Under the pieces are notes generated by a model. It saw nothing but the letters and a program-made list of their open reading frames with translations, made no database searches and was not told the origin of the DNA. Below are positions 13,696-23,065 of a stretch of DNA of 25,027 nt, piece after piece; the stretch's first letter is position 1; every line of letters starts with the position of its first letter. A program made the translations under genes and the position numbers. Source of the DNA: an uncultured Clostridium sp. (lineage in GTDB: Bacteria > Bacillota > Clostridia > TANB77 > CAG-508); assembly GCA_900552135.1 (NCBI GenBank), contig URYN01000015.1, forward strand, positions 1-25,027, in the 5' to 3' direction.

Positions 13696-15066
13696 CTATT
13701 TTTTTATTTCACAGATTGTGTCGTAGTTTTTTACATCTACAACTTTACATTCTATATACTTTCCAATAAGCTCTCTTTCATTTGCTTCATTATTGTTCTT
13801 TATATATGCAATTCCATCTATTTCTGGAACATCCATGTAGCTTCTTCCTACATAATATTTCTTGTCCGGAGTAATTCCTTCTATTAGTATCTCTATTTCT
13901 TTACCAATTAATTTTTTCTCATTTTCCTTCAATATTTCCTGTTGTAACTTCATTATTTTGTTGTATCTTGATTTTTTTGTCATTGGGTGAATTTGCTCTT
14001 TTAACCTTGCGGCTGGAGTTCCATCCTCTTTCGAGTATGAAAATGCCCCAAGCTTTTCAAATTTTGCAACTTTTATGAATTCATATAGCTTCTGAAAGTC
14101 TTCCTCTGTTTCTCCAGGGAATCCAACCATTACAGTCGTTCTTATTACTACTCCAGGAATATTGTCTCTTAATTTTTTTATTGTATTTTTTATGTTCTGT
14201 CCTGTTGTTTGTCTATTCATTCTTTTTAGAACTCTGTCTGAAATGTGTTGTATTGGAATATCAAAGTACTTACATATTTTTTCATTTTCTTTTACTACTT
14301 TTATTAACTCATCTGTTATATCTTCTGGATATGTGTATAAAAATCTTATCCATTTTAGATTTTCTATTTTACAAAGTCTCTGTAATAATTCTGCAAGCAT
14401 TGGTTTTCCATATACGTCTATTCCATATTTAGATGTATCTTGTGCAATTAAAATTATTTCTCTTCTTCCAGATTCAACAATTTTTCTTGTTTCCTCTTCT
14501 ATTTCTTCCATTTTTCTGCTTACATATTTTCCTCTAATGTATGGTATTGCACAATATGTACACCTGTTGTCACAACCTTCTGCAATTCTTACATAAGCAT
14601 AGTTTTCTCCTGTTGTTACAACTCTATTCATGAAGTCCATTTCAGTATTTTTTACTTTTTCTTTTACATCAGCTTTGTTACCTGTTTTTTCGTTATATAT
14701 TTCTTCTAATACTTTTGCAAATATTTCTGCAGATTTTCCTTTTTCTTCTGCATAGTCACTGTATTTCAAGAATATGTCTACCTCTGGCATTGCTTTTTCT
14801 AATTCTTCTTTGTAACGTTGTACCAAGCATCCTGTTGCTACTAATATTTTGCATTTTCCTGTCTTTTTATACTCTGCCATTTCTAGTATTGTGTTTATTG
14901 CTTCTTGTTTGGCTGATTCAATAAATCCACAGGTGTTTATTACTATTACGTCCGCTTCTGCTGGATCATTCACGATATTAAAATTGTTATTTTTAAATAT
15001 TCCAATCATCATTTCTGTGTCTACTAAATTTTTGCTACACCCTAGTGATACAAATCCTACATTCAT
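13696..15066 (-). CDS. rimO: Ribosomal protein S12 methylthiotransferase RimO
   Basis: 456 aa. The N-terminal UPF0004 domain has SLGCSKNLVDTE (7-18) with Cys10, Cys46 and Cys80 as ligands of the auxiliary Fe-S cluster. The radical SAM motif is CDNRCTYC (Cys165, Cys169, Cys172), followed by AIPYIRG. A C-terminal TRAM domain covers about 390-456. RimO methylthiolates an aspartate of ribosomal protein S12. The CSKN and YIRGKY contexts are those of RimO, not of the related tRNA enzyme MiaB. The protein is slightly longer than average because of a lysine-rich insertion at about 110-145. The start ATG is 35 bp after the stop of the CapA-like gene, so the two are probably cotranscribed. Confidence 0.95.
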   Translation of the reverse strand: MNVGFVSLGCSKNLVDTEMMIGIFKNNNFNIVNDPAEADVIVINTCGFIESAKQEAINTILEMAEYKKTGKCKILVATGCLVQRYKEELEKAMPEVDIFLKYSDYAEEKGKSAEIFAKVLEEIYNEKTGNKADVKEKVKNTEMDFMNRVVTTGENYAYVRIAEGCDNRCTYCAIPYIRGKYVSRKMEEIEEETRKIVESGRREIILIAQDTSKYGIDVYGKPMLAELLQRLCKIENLKWIRFLYTYPEDITDELIKVVKENEKICKYFDIPIQHISDRVLKRMNRQTTGQNIKNTIKKLRDNIPGVVIRTTVMVGFPGETEEDFQKLYEFIKVAKFEKLGAFSYSKEDGTPAARLKEQIHPMTKKSRYNKIMKLQQEILKENEKKLIGKEIEILIEGITPDKKYYVGRSYMDVPEIDGIAYIKNNNEANERELIGKYIECKVVDVKNYDTICEIKK

Positions 15067-15101
15067 TTTTTATTTCCTTTCTTGCCTTAATCCTCTAAAA
15101 T

Positions 15102-16382
15102 CTAATTTTCATTTACTATCTTTTGTAGCTCATCTAGTTTCTTTATTATCTCATCATATTTTTTCCTTGAAATTTTGCTTGTGTCTCCATTTGCATAGTC
15201 TTTTGCTAATTGTTTCATATCTGTTAATTCAAATCTTTTTTCAGACTTTATTCCATTGTCTAATACATAGATTGGTGTGTAATCAACCTTTTGTAATACT
15301 GCTTTTTCTTGATCTTCTGATTTTGCAATTTGAATGTTTAAAATTAATTCCACATCTGCATTCTCATATTTCAAGCTTGAGATGTAATTTCCTAAAGAGT
15401 ATGCTACTAATATATTTTTTCCTTCTGCATTCTGTATTATTTTCATTGGCTCTACAACTGATGGGTGCGAACCTAGTATCATGTCTACATCATTGTTTAC
15501 CAAGAAGCCCGTAATATTGTTTTGATAGTCTGTAATAGTTGAACTGTTTACATCTCCCCAATGCATTATTACAATTATGTAGTTTGAATTTTCTTTTGCA
15601 TATTGAATGTCTTTCAAAGCTAGTTCTTCTGAAAAGATATTTACTTTTGACTTTTCTTCTTCACTTATTTCATTTTCATTGCTAAGTCCATAAGTATATG
15701 ATAAAAATGCGATTTTTATTCCATTTACTTCTTTTATGTTGCCTGTAAATTCACTATTTTCATTTTCTTCGTTGTTTTGTATTCCTGTAATGCTCATTCC
15801 TTTTTCGTGAATTTTTGATATTGTCTGGTTTAGTCCATCTTCTCCATAGTCAAGTACATGGTTATGTGCAAGTGATACCAAACTTATTCCTGAATTTTTC
15901 ACAGCTGTTAGAAATTCAGTTGGTGTATTGTACTTTCCTACTCCCGAATATCTATTGCTTGTAAAGTTTGTCTCAAGTGTTCCGATTGCAATATCCGATT
16001 TTTTTACATATTTAGTTATGTTGTCGAACATGTATGAAAAATCATAAGAGTCTTCATTTTGTGCGTCTTGTATCATATCCATCTGGCATAATATATCTCC
16101 AACTGCAGAAATTTTTGCAGTAGAAGTTTTCTTAATCCCATCTTTTTTTGTGTTTGTTTCTTTTATTTCAGTCTCCATAGCTGTAAATATTTCACCAGTT
16201 TGCTTATCTAACTCTCTTGCCTGCTCTGCAAGTTCTTTTTTATCAAAATAATTTCTAATTTTAATACTTCCAAACAATATTATTATTGCAACTAATAATA
16301 TTGATGAAATTCTTATAAAATTCTTATTTGTTATTGTTTCTAATATTACATTTTTTCTTCTCGTATTTCTTCTATTTCTCAT
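15102..16382 (-). CDS. CapA-family metallophosphatase-like protein
   Basis: 426 aa. A very basic N-terminus (RNRRNTRRK), one membrane helix (about 24-41) and a linker are followed by a CapA (PGA_cap) domain of the calcineurin-like fold. Its marks are AVGDILCQMDMI, AIGTLETNFT, SLAHNHVLDYGEDG, VIMHWGDVNSS and LGSHPSVVEPM, which provide the Asp, Glu, Asn and His metal ligands. CapA is named from poly-gamma-glutamate capsule synthesis, but most members outside that operon have unknown substrates, and no capB/capC is present here. The protein should act outside the membrane. It is the first gene of an operon with rimO. Confidence 0.9.
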   Translation of the reverse strand: MRNRRNTRRKNVILETITNKNFIRISSILLVAIIILFGSIKIRNYFDKKELAEQARELDKQTGEIFTAMETEIKETNTKKDGIKKTSTAKISAVGDILCQMDMIQDAQNEDSYDFSYMFDNITKYVKKSDIAIGTLETNFTSNRYSGVGKYNTPTEFLTAVKNSGISLVSLAHNHVLDYGEDGLNQTISKIHEKGMSITGIQNNEENENSEFTGNIKEVNGIKIAFLSYTYGLSNENEISEEEKSKVNIFSEELALKDIQYAKENSNYIIVIMHWGDVNSSTITDYQNNITGFLVNNDVDMILGSHPSVVEPMKIIQNAEGKNILVAYSLGNYISSLKYENADVELILNIQIAKSEDQEKAVLQKVDYTPIYVLDNGIKSEKRFELTDMKQLAKDYANGDTSKISRKKYDEIIKKLDELQKIVNEN

Positions 16383-16402
16383 GTTTGTTTCTCCTCGTTA
16401 CT

Positions 16403-16431
16403 ATATTACCACAACTCGAGTTTTCTGTCTA
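16403..16431 (-). promoter_or_regulatory. Promoter of the CapA-like/rimO operon
   Basis: TAGACA (16431-16426), 17 bp, TAATAT (16408-16403). It stands back to back with the plus-strand promoter at 16442-16470. GAGGAG precedes the ATG. Confidence 0.72.
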
Positions 16432-16441
16432 GGCTTCAACC

Positions 16442-16470
16442 TTGATTTTACATAATATTTATGCTATAAT
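16442..16470 (+). promoter_or_regulatory. Promoter of the C39-like gene
   Basis: TTGATT (16442-16447), 17 bp, TATAAT (16465-16470) with TGC in front (extended -10). The leader is about 38 nt and ends with AGGAGGTTTTAAAC before the ATG. Confidence 0.85.
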
Positions 16471-16515
16471 TACATGTAACCCTTTTATAGGGATTATATT
16501 TAGGAGGTTTTAAAC

Positions 16516-17289
16516 ATGAATGTAGACAACGATTCCGCCATGCAAAAATTGGAACGTCCAATAACCTTTGAGATGGCAGATGACTTACAGCCAGCAGAGA
16601 TGGTTTCCAGCAAAGGATTGCGGTTTTCCATCACAAATCTTTTGAATAATTCCTATCAGGAGAATCTTTTGTCTGAAGGTGACATTTCTGGACTCTTAAT
16701 CAAGAGTGTAAGTTATGCAATGGATAAAAGGTTCGTTTCTGAAAAAGATTATTTGAATTCTGACAAAGTATTGTCGATTGCTCAATCACAGGCTTGCACA
16801 AGCAATATGCTTTTTGCACTGTATAATTCCCTTGTACTTCTCTACAGGGAACCGTCCATAGGTTTTAATGAACTTGCGTCGCTAATTTCAAACTACAACA
16901 GTAATGTTGAACTTGAAAATATTTTGGAATCTCGCAATGTTCTGAAGCCATACTGTTTCATGGATGATTTTCTCGTGAAGTTCCATGAGAACCCCTTCGT
17001 CTTTCCTTTCTGGAGTACTAGATATGACTCGATTTACAGCATATTCAGGTCTCTTCTAAGGAACCATCCTGTACTTGTACGGGTAAATGGAAAAATCTAT
17101 TTTAATAACGACAACAAAAAAGCTGAGCACTATGTTGTTCTGGTTGGACTTCGTTATGGAAAGGCACTTACCATAGACAGCAGTGTTGATGGTTTCATCC
17201 ACTACTGCCCTCTCGGAACATTCCTTTACTCCATGGCATCTGATTTCTTTGCCACCGTCTGTGCTTGGGACTTGAGCCTACTCTTGTAA
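16516..17289 (+). CDS. Putative papain-like (C39-like) protein, horizontally acquired
   Basis: 257 aa, no signal peptide and no membrane segment. Not firmly recognised. The second half fits a papain-like C39-type fold: Cys94 in SQACTSNMLFALYNSL with a Gln two residues before, and HYVVLVGLRYGKALTIDSSVDG (split at about 205-226), where His205 and Asp221 stand as in C39-type His-(15-16)-Asp layouts. The preceding segment NHPVLVRVNGK fits the strand before the His. The first 80 residues match nothing that I know. Codon use is clearly richer in G and C than the neighbours, and it is the only plus-strand gene in this part, with its own promoter and a GC-rich terminator: a self-contained cargo gene. 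Protease, transglutaminase-like or inactive homolog are all possible. The AGGAGG site fixes the start. Confidence 0.6.
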   Translation: MNVDNDSAMQKLERPITFEMADDLQPAEMVSSKGLRFSITNLLNNSYQENLLSEGDISGLLIKSVSYAMDKRFVSEKDYLNSDKVLSIAQSQACTSNMLFALYNSLVLLYREPSIGFNELASLISNYNSNVELENILESRNVLKPYCFMDDFLVKFHENPFVFPFWSTRYDSIYSIFRSLLRNHPVLVRVNGKIYFNNDNKKAEHYVVLVGLRYGKALTIDSSVDGFIHYCPLGTFLYSMASDFFATVCAWDLSLLL

Positions 17290-17297
17290 GAAGCCCC

Positions 17298-17330
17298 AAC
17301 CCCCAGAGACCGCAATGGTCCCTGGGGGTT
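17298..17330 (+). terminator. GC-rich terminator of the C39-like gene
   Basis: AACCCCCAGAGACC pairs with GGTCCCTGGGGGTT with one A-C mismatch and a 5-nt loop; GTATTTTATAA follows. The high GC content is unlike every other terminator here. Confidence 0.9.
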
Positions 17331-17438
17331 GTATTTTATAACTTTTATTCTTTTTTATTTGAATTTTTTCATCAAACCTATCGTTATAAAGTTTCAGTAC
17401 TTAGTTCTTAGTTTTTTATTTATAATTACACTACAAAT

Positions 17439-18140
17439 TTACCATTCTATTTTTTCTATTGGCGTTGGATTTTGATTAATTATAATGTCTTCCGATTTTC
17501 CATTTTTGAAGTGTATTATTTTATCTGCCATTGGAGCTATTGCGCTATTGTGCGTTATTATGATTACTGTCATATTTTCTTTTCTGCAGGTATCTTGCAA
17601 AAGTTTTAAAATCTGCTTTCCTGTGTTATAGTCTAAAGCTCCAGTTGGTTCGTCACAAAGAAGTATTTTGGGATTTTTAGCAATGGCTCTTGCTATTGCA
17701 ACTCTTTGCTGTTCGCCTCCAGATAGTTGAGATGGAAAGTTATTTTTTCTTTCTTGTAGTCCAACTTTCTCCATTACTTTTTCTGGACTTAATGGATGTT
17801 TGCAGATTTGAGTTGCAAGTTCTACATTCTCAATTGCAGTTAAATTTTGAACCAAATTATAAAACTGGAATACAAACCCAATATCTTCTCTTCTATATTT
17901 TGTAAGTTGCTTTTCGTTGTAATTATTAACGTGTCTTCCGTCAATCACAACATCTCCAGAAGTTACACTATCCATTCCGCCGAGAACATTTAGGGCAGTA
18001 GTTTTTCCTGCCCCACTCGGTCCAACAATTACAACAAGTTCACCTTTATTTATTTCAAAATTTGCATTGTCTAAGGCTCTAATCTTATTATCACCCATAG
18101 TATATTCTTTTACAACATTTTTAAATTCTATATAGGCCAT
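17439..18140 (-). CDS. ABC transporter ATP-binding protein (MacB/LolD type)
   Basis: 233 aa. Walker A GPSGAGKTT (40-48), Q-loop in FVFQFYNL (89-96), signature LSGGEQQR (139-146), Walker B ILLCDEPTGALD (159-170) and H-loop ITHNS (195-199). The sequence after Walker B (EPTGALD) and the family context place it with the ATPases that drive FtsX/MacB-type permeases. Such pairs act in lipoprotein release, peptide resistance or as mechanotransmitters instead of ordinary importers. It follows the permease gene by 13 bp in the same operon. No two-component system is adjacent that would suggest bacitracin-type resistance. Confidence 0.95.
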   Translation of the reverse strand: MAYIEFKNVVKEYTMGDNKIRALDNANFEINKGELVVIVGPSGAGKTTALNVLGGMDSVTSGDVVIDGRHVNNYNEKQLTKYRREDIGFVFQFYNLVQNLTAIENVELATQICKHPLSPEKVMEKVGLQERKNNFPSQLSGGEQQRVAIARAIAKNPKILLCDEPTGALDYNTGKQILKLLQDTCRKENMTVIIITHNSAIAPMADKIIHFKNGKSEDIIINQNPTPIEKIEW

Positions 18141-18153
18141 ATTTTCATCCTTT

Positions 18154-21100
18154 CTAATCTACACTCTTTAATGATTCAGTCATACTTATTTTCTTCAAAG
18201 TTCTATTTACTGCTAAATTTACTATTTCAGCAAATATTATTGTTATTATAATTCCATATATAAAACACATTTTGCTTATTTCGTAATTAAACATCATCAT
18301 ATCAAGTTCGCACGTTTTTACCGCATACATCGACAAGAAATATCCCCCAAATAGTCCGAAAAATATTCCAATAACTGTTAATATTCTTGTTTCTTTTGTT
18401 ATATAATTAAATACCTCTTTATTATAAAAACCAAGTACCTTTATTGTAGCAAGTTCACGTATTCTTTCACTTATGTTTACATTTGATAAATTATATAAAA
18501 CTGCGAAGGCAAGCAATCCAGCTGATATTATTAGCACATATACTACTAATTGCATTTGTTCCATTACTGTTGCAAAAACATCTTTCGTACCAGATAAGAA
18601 GCTTACTCCAGCAACTATTGTGTCATCTTGTAAGATTGTTTTTCCGCTATTTTCTTCATCATCTTCTGTTGTACCTTCTGCTTCTTTTATAAGCAATGTA
18701 TTAGGCTTGAAGCTATTTTCTCCATATAGTTTGTTGTACAAATTACTAGACATGTACATATAATGATAGATGTAGTTTTCTGTTATTGCTCCTACTTTTA
18801 CATCTTTTTCTATATCATCTGTATTTTTTATGGTTATTGTATCTCCAACCTTTATCTTTAATAGGCTTGCAATCTTTTCTGATATTATTACAGATTCATC
18901 ATCTAATGTGTATGTTTCCTTCTTGTGCTTTCTGTTTCTTAATCCTATAAATTCATCTAATTTATCTGACTGCTCTGGTACTACAAGGTTTATTGTCTGT
19001 GAATTTTGAATGCTTGTTATTTCAACGGTTTTCATGTAACTTGGCAATGTGTCTGCAATTTTATCTAGGTTCTTTATTTTTTCATTTTCATCTTGAATTT
19101 GTGTTTTTGTTACATCCTCTTTAAATTCGATTGTTCCATCATATTTAAAAATTTCGCCATACTGATTTGGAATCATGTTTCCAATCGCATTTCTTATGCC
19201 AAATCCTGCTATTATAAGTGATGTGCAACCTGCTACACCAACTACAGTCATAAGCATTTTTTTCTTATATCTAAATACATTTCTTGCAGTTACTTTATTA
19301 GTAAACTTCAATCTTTTCCATATAAATGTTATTTTTTCAAGCATTATGCGTTTTCCAGGCTTTGGAGCCTTTGGAAGCATCAGCTCTGCTGGCTTTTCTT
19401 TCAATTCTTTAATACATGTATAAATTGTAGCTCCTAATGTGCATACAAGTGCAAATCCCAATCCTATAACTCCCATTTCAATGCGAATTATGCAGTCAGC
19501 TTTTGGAATAGTGTACATCATTTCATACATCATTATTATTATTGATGGTATTAGCTTAAATCCGATTATCATTCCTACTACTCCACCAATCATGGTTGCC
19601 AAGAATGCATAAATTAGATATTTAAATGATATCTGAATTTTGTTGTACCCCAACGCTTTCAAAGTTCCAATTTGAACACGTTGTTCTTCAATCATTCTAG
19701 ACATTGATGTTAAACTAATTAATGCTGCAACTAAGAAGAATACTATTGGGAATGCTTTGGCTAAATTAGCAACTCTATCTGTATCTTGAATATATTCTGC
19801 ATATCCATAGTTTGAATTTCTATCTAAAATATACCAAGAAGGCTTTTCTATTTTTGCAATTTGAGTCTTTGCATCATTCAATTTTTCTTGTGCTTCATCT
19901 AATTTTTCTTTTGCTTCTTTTCGTGCATCTGCAAGCTTTTGTTCATTTTCTTCGATTTCTTTTTTAGAATTTTCTAATTTTTGCTCATTACTCTTTATAG
20001 TTTTGTATGTGCTTGTTTTGGTTTGTGCAAGTTTCTTTTTCTGACTTTCCAGCTCTTTTTCATTCTCGCTTATTGTGTTTTCTGCCTTTGCGAGTTCCTG
20101 CTTTCCTTGCTCTATTTGAGAATTTATAGAACTTATAGTTTGACTTAAATTTTCTGCCTTTATTCCCTGACTTGAAAGAGCATTTTCTATTTGAGAAATT
20201 CCTACATTAATCTGACTAAGCCCTGCTTCTAATGCTGTTTTATTTGTAGTTAACTCTGTTATCTTTTCCGCATTTTCGTCTGGATTTTGATTTAATATTT
20301 TTAGAGTCTCTTCTATCTGTTTTATCTGGTTCTCCATTGTCTGCTTTTGACTTACCAAATTGTCATAGTTAGTTTTTGCTTGATTTAAACTATCAACATT
20401 TTTCTGTGCCTCTTCTAATTGCTTTTCTGTTTCTTGCTTCTTTTTTTCAAATTCAGACTTTGCACTACTTAGCTGTGCTTCAGCATCTTCCAGCTTTTTC
20501 TCTGCATTTGCAAATTCAGTATCAGCCTTTTTTCTTGCATTTGCAACATTTTTTTCTCCGTCCCCAATTTGTACCTTTCCCTCATCTATCTTGTTTTGTG
20601 CATCTTGAAGTTCATCTTCTACTTTTTGCTTTTGCTCATCAAATTCTTTTTGAGCATCGTCTAACTTACTCTGAGCAGTATTTACAATAGAATTATATCT
20701 AGCTTGTTTTCTTTCATCAGCTATTGCTTCTATATTATCTTTTACTTTGTCAATCTTTTTCTGGTATTCGTCTTTATATGTTTTTAAATTTTTTGCACCA
20801 TCAGCAGTAATGTATGCAATTGTGTAAACGTCCATATTGAAATTTTCTTTTGGCATATACATATAAAAATTTACCGAACCTGCTCCAAGTTTACTGGTCC
20901 CTCTCGACCTAGAAATATATAAAGGAGATTGAACCGTCCCAACAATTTTAACCTTTTTATTTTTTACAGTTGAATCATTGTTACTATTATTATCATTGCT
21001 ATCTTCTTCATTACTTATGTCTATATCTCCGAGACTTGTAGATGATTCAATCTTTTGTGGATTTAATGTGATATAATCGCCAATTTTATATCCAGTCCAA

Positions 21101-21513
21101 GTTAGAAGCGAACTCTCTACCACACATTCATCAGCATTTTGTGGCAGGCTTCCCTCTTTAAGAATTACATTGTTTATCGTATCTGGCATCGACTCAATCT
21201 TAACAACATATTCCTTTTTTTCTGTGCTGAAAGTAGCATCAATACTATAAGTTCCAACTACATCTTTAGTTCCATCTACTTGTTTCAATGCTTCTATGTC
21301 TTCATCTGTTAATCCAAGTGTTGAAATTACTTCAATGTCCATTACATCTTCATCATCAAAATATGTATCTATAGTGTCTTTCATATCTGGGCTTGTAGCC
21401 GTAATTCCAGCAAAAAATCCTACTCCAAGTAGAACTATTGCCACAATAGATAGAAATCGTTTAAACGTATTTTTTATTTGTCTTACACTATCTTTCAAAA
21501 GTGATTTTTCCAT
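18154..21513 (-). CDS. FtsX/MacB-type ABC permease with long coiled coil
   Basis: 1119 aa. An N-terminal helix (about 18-40) is followed by an extracellular part that includes an Asp/Asn/Ser-rich linker and about 300 residues of heptad-like coiled coil rich in Glu, Lys, Gln and Ala (about 260-570). The first FtsX domain has three helices at about 600-720 (FFLVAALISLTSMSRMIEEQ opens it). A second FtsX half begins near TARNVFRYKKKMLMTVVGVAG, followed by an extracellular domain and three final helices (about 985-1105). It forms the membrane part for the ATPase at 17439-18140. The large coiled coil outside the membrane suggests a tether or arm reaching into or across the cell wall; the substrate is unknown. 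A GTGAAAGGAAA RBS precedes the ATG. Confidence 0.93.
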   Translation of the reverse strand: MEKSLLKDSVRQIKNTFKRFLSIVAIVLLGVGFFAGITATSPDMKDTIDTYFDDEDVMDIEVISTLGLTDEDIEALKQVDGTKDVVGTYSIDATFSTEKKEYVVKIESMPDTINNVILKEGSLPQNADECVVESSLLTWTGYKIGDYITLNPQKIESSTSLGDIDISNEEDSNDNNSNNDSTVKNKKVKIVGTVQSPLYISRSRGTSKLGAGSVNFYMYMPKENFNMDVYTIAYITADGAKNLKTYKDEYQKKIDKVKDNIEAIADERKQARYNSIVNTAQSKLDDAQKEFDEQKQKVEDELQDAQNKIDEGKVQIGDGEKNVANARKKADTEFANAEKKLEDAEAQLSSAKSEFEKKKQETEKQLEEAQKNVDSLNQAKTNYDNLVSQKQTMENQIKQIEETLKILNQNPDENAEKITELTTNKTALEAGLSQINVGISQIENALSSQGIKAENLSQTISSINSQIEQGKQELAKAENTISENEKELESQKKKLAQTKTSTYKTIKSNEQKLENSKKEIEENEQKLADARKEAKEKLDEAQEKLNDAKTQIAKIEKPSWYILDRNSNYGYAEYIQDTDRVANLAKAFPIVFFLVAALISLTSMSRMIEEQRVQIGTLKALGYNKIQISFKYLIYAFLATMIGGVVGMIIGFKLIPSIIIMMYEMMYTIPKADCIIRIEMGVIGLGFALVCTLGATIYTCIKELKEKPAELMLPKAPKPGKRIMLEKITFIWKRLKFTNKVTARNVFRYKKKMLMTVVGVAGCTSLIIAGFGIRNAIGNMIPNQYGEIFKYDGTIEFKEDVTKTQIQDENEKIKNLDKIADTLPSYMKTVEITSIQNSQTINLVVPEQSDKLDEFIGLRNRKHKKETYTLDDESVIISEKIASLLKIKVGDTITIKNTDDIEKDVKVGAITENYIYHYMYMSSNLYNKLYGENSFKPNTLLIKEAEGTTEDDEENSGKTILQDDTIVAGVSFLSGTKDVFATVMEQMQLVVYVLIISAGLLAFAVLYNLSNVNISERIRELATIKVLGFYNKEVFNYITKETRILTVIGIFFGLFGGYFLSMYAVKTCELDMMMFNYEISKMCFIYGIIITIIFAEIVNLAVNRTLKKISMTESLKSVD

Positions 21514-21609
21514 AATTTATATTTCCTTTCACAAGGCTTTATCTCGATAAGAAATATTTACAATTTTGTTTTCATCAAAATTTAATTCTTTTCTTATCAT
21601 TTCAGCATT

Positions 21610-21638
21610 ATTTTATCATTAAAACAATATTAATTCAA
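21610..21638 (-). promoter_or_regulatory. Promoter of the FtsX-type ABC operon
   Basis: TTGAAT (21638-21633), 17 bp, TAAAAT (21615-21610) on the minus strand, about 100 bp before the permease ATG. Confidence 0.68.
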
Positions 21639-21698
21639 TGAAAATTTTGTAAATTTTTTTTGAGCTAAAAGCTATTATTGAATTATTCATGAAATAGC

Positions 21699-21735
21699 AA
21701 AAAATCAGGTATGTTACAGCATACCTGATTTTTTT
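21699..21735. terminator. Terminator downstream of the dehydrogenase gene
   Basis: AAAAAATCAGGTATG pairs with CATACCTGATTTTTT around TTACAG, with T-tracts both ways. A second small hairpin (GGTAATC/GATTACC, 21736-21752) follows. It separates the dehydrogenase from the ABC operon. Confidence 0.92.
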
Positions 21736-21874
21736 GGTAATCTTTGATTACCCATTCTCACCTGAAATTTAGTGTTTTGCAACAAAAACATTTCATTTAT
21801 TATTATACTATATTTTATTTATTTTGCAATATCTTTTTAAGAATTAATCAAAAAATCGTTCGACAAATTTTGCA

Positions 21875-23005
21875 CTATTTTACATATTCATTTAGAGGTT
21901 TTGTTCTGTATTCTAGATCTCCCATCTTCTCTGTTGTAACATATCCTGCTGGTGCATTTATTACATCAGGAATTCTATTTACTATAGTTGCACATGTAAG
22001 TTCAACTGTTGCAGGTTTAGCAACTGTAATAGTTGTATCTGGCTCTCCATATACAGTCCATTCGTTTTTATCAAATTCCTCTGGTGAGTAAACTTTACCA
22101 ATGCACTCACTTTCTATTGTTATTCCTTCTTTAGTCTCTGTTGTAACTATTGCACTCATTCCTGTAGCATCTCCTGCTTTTACAGTTTGACCAAGTGTTT
22201 CTGAATATATATCCTTTTTATAAGTTGTTGGAACAGTAACTTGAGTTTGTGAGGTTATTGTTAATCCCAATTTTGAGCATAGCCATCCATTTACATTCCA
22301 CATATAAGATGGTAAATATTCTCCTGAATCGATTATTCTTTGTCTTTCTTCTGGAGTAATTCTATCTACTGAGGCAACTTGTTTGTCAAATTCGTCAAGT
22401 GTTAATCCTGCACCATGAGCCTTAGCAAGAGCAATTCCATAGTCCTCTACATTGTAGCTTGAACTTCCTTTTATTTTTGTTATTTTATGAGTTGATGCAG
22501 CAACTGATGTTATTAATTGTCCCCAATATATATCTTGATATCCGCTTCCTGTTATTGTACATCCTGTTTGTTTTGCCATTTCATCTAAAGCTTTTGTTAT
22601 TGTTGGATTTGAATTTGCTGGGAAGAACGCTTCCTCACATGTTGTAATTGCATTTATTCCAAGTTTAGCACAAAGCATTAATGCTTCTTCAACATCCTTA
22701 ATTAAGCTCATTGTTGTAACTATTGCAATATCTGGTTTTAACTCTTTTAAAAGATTTTCAGCATCTTCTAATCTTGTAACCTTAACTCCTGTTTCTCCTC
22801 TTCCCATTACAGTTCCAATATCTTCTCCTATAACTTTAGGATTTACATCGATTGCTCCAACAACTTCTCCTCCTTTTTCAAAAACATATCTCATTGTGTA
22901 AACTGCCATCTTTCCTGTTCCGAATTGAACAACTCTAACTTTTCTGTCCATAAATAAATTCTTCCTTTCTATAAGGTATTGGTTTTGAAAATTTTTATTT
23001 TTCAA
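21875..23005 (-). CDS. NAD(P)-dependent amine dehydrogenase, 2,4-diaminopentanoate dehydrogenase-like
   Basis: 376 aa from a TTG start or 358 aa from ATG 22951. A Rossmann domain starts RVVQFGTGKMAVYTMRYV with the dinucleotide-binding GTGKM. The middle part, with TGSGYQDIYWGQL and SSYNVEDYG, is like dihydrodipicolinate-reductase-fold proteins of the 2,4-diaminopentanoate dehydrogenase group. That enzyme deaminates 2,4-diaminopentanoate in clostridial ornithine fermentation, but the other genes of the pathway are not here, so the substrate is open. The TTG start has a perfect AGGAGG 5 nt upstream; the inner ATG has AAAGGAAG at 9 nt and gives the more usual N-terminus. Both may be used. The gene follows the J-domain gene by about 60 bp. 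Confidence 0.82.
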   Translation of the reverse strand: MKNKNFQNQYLIERKNLFMDRKVRVVQFGTGKMAVYTMRYVFEKGGEVVGAIDVNPKVIGEDIGTVMGRGETGVKVTRLEDAENLLKELKPDIAIVTTMSLIKDVEEALMLCAKLGINAITTCEEAFFPANSNPTITKALDEMAKQTGCTITGSGYQDIYWGQLITSVAASTHKITKIKGSSSYNVEDYGIALAKAHGAGLTLDEFDKQVASVDRITPEERQRIIDSGEYLPSYMWNVNGWLCSKLGLTITSQTQVTVPTTYKKDIYSETLGQTVKAGDATGMSAIVTTETKEGITIESECIGKVYSPEEFDKNEWTVYGEPDTTITVAKPATVELTCATIVNRIPDVINAPAGYVTTEKMGDLEYRTKPLNEYVK

Positions 23006-23065
23006 CCTTACCTCCTATAAATTTTTTATATAAATATTATAACTTAATATAATTATTATATACTT

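Noticed and set aside
14162..14596. Plus-strand frame of 144 codons inside rimO
   Set aside because: Hydrophobic low-complexity shadow of a well-identified minus-strand gene.
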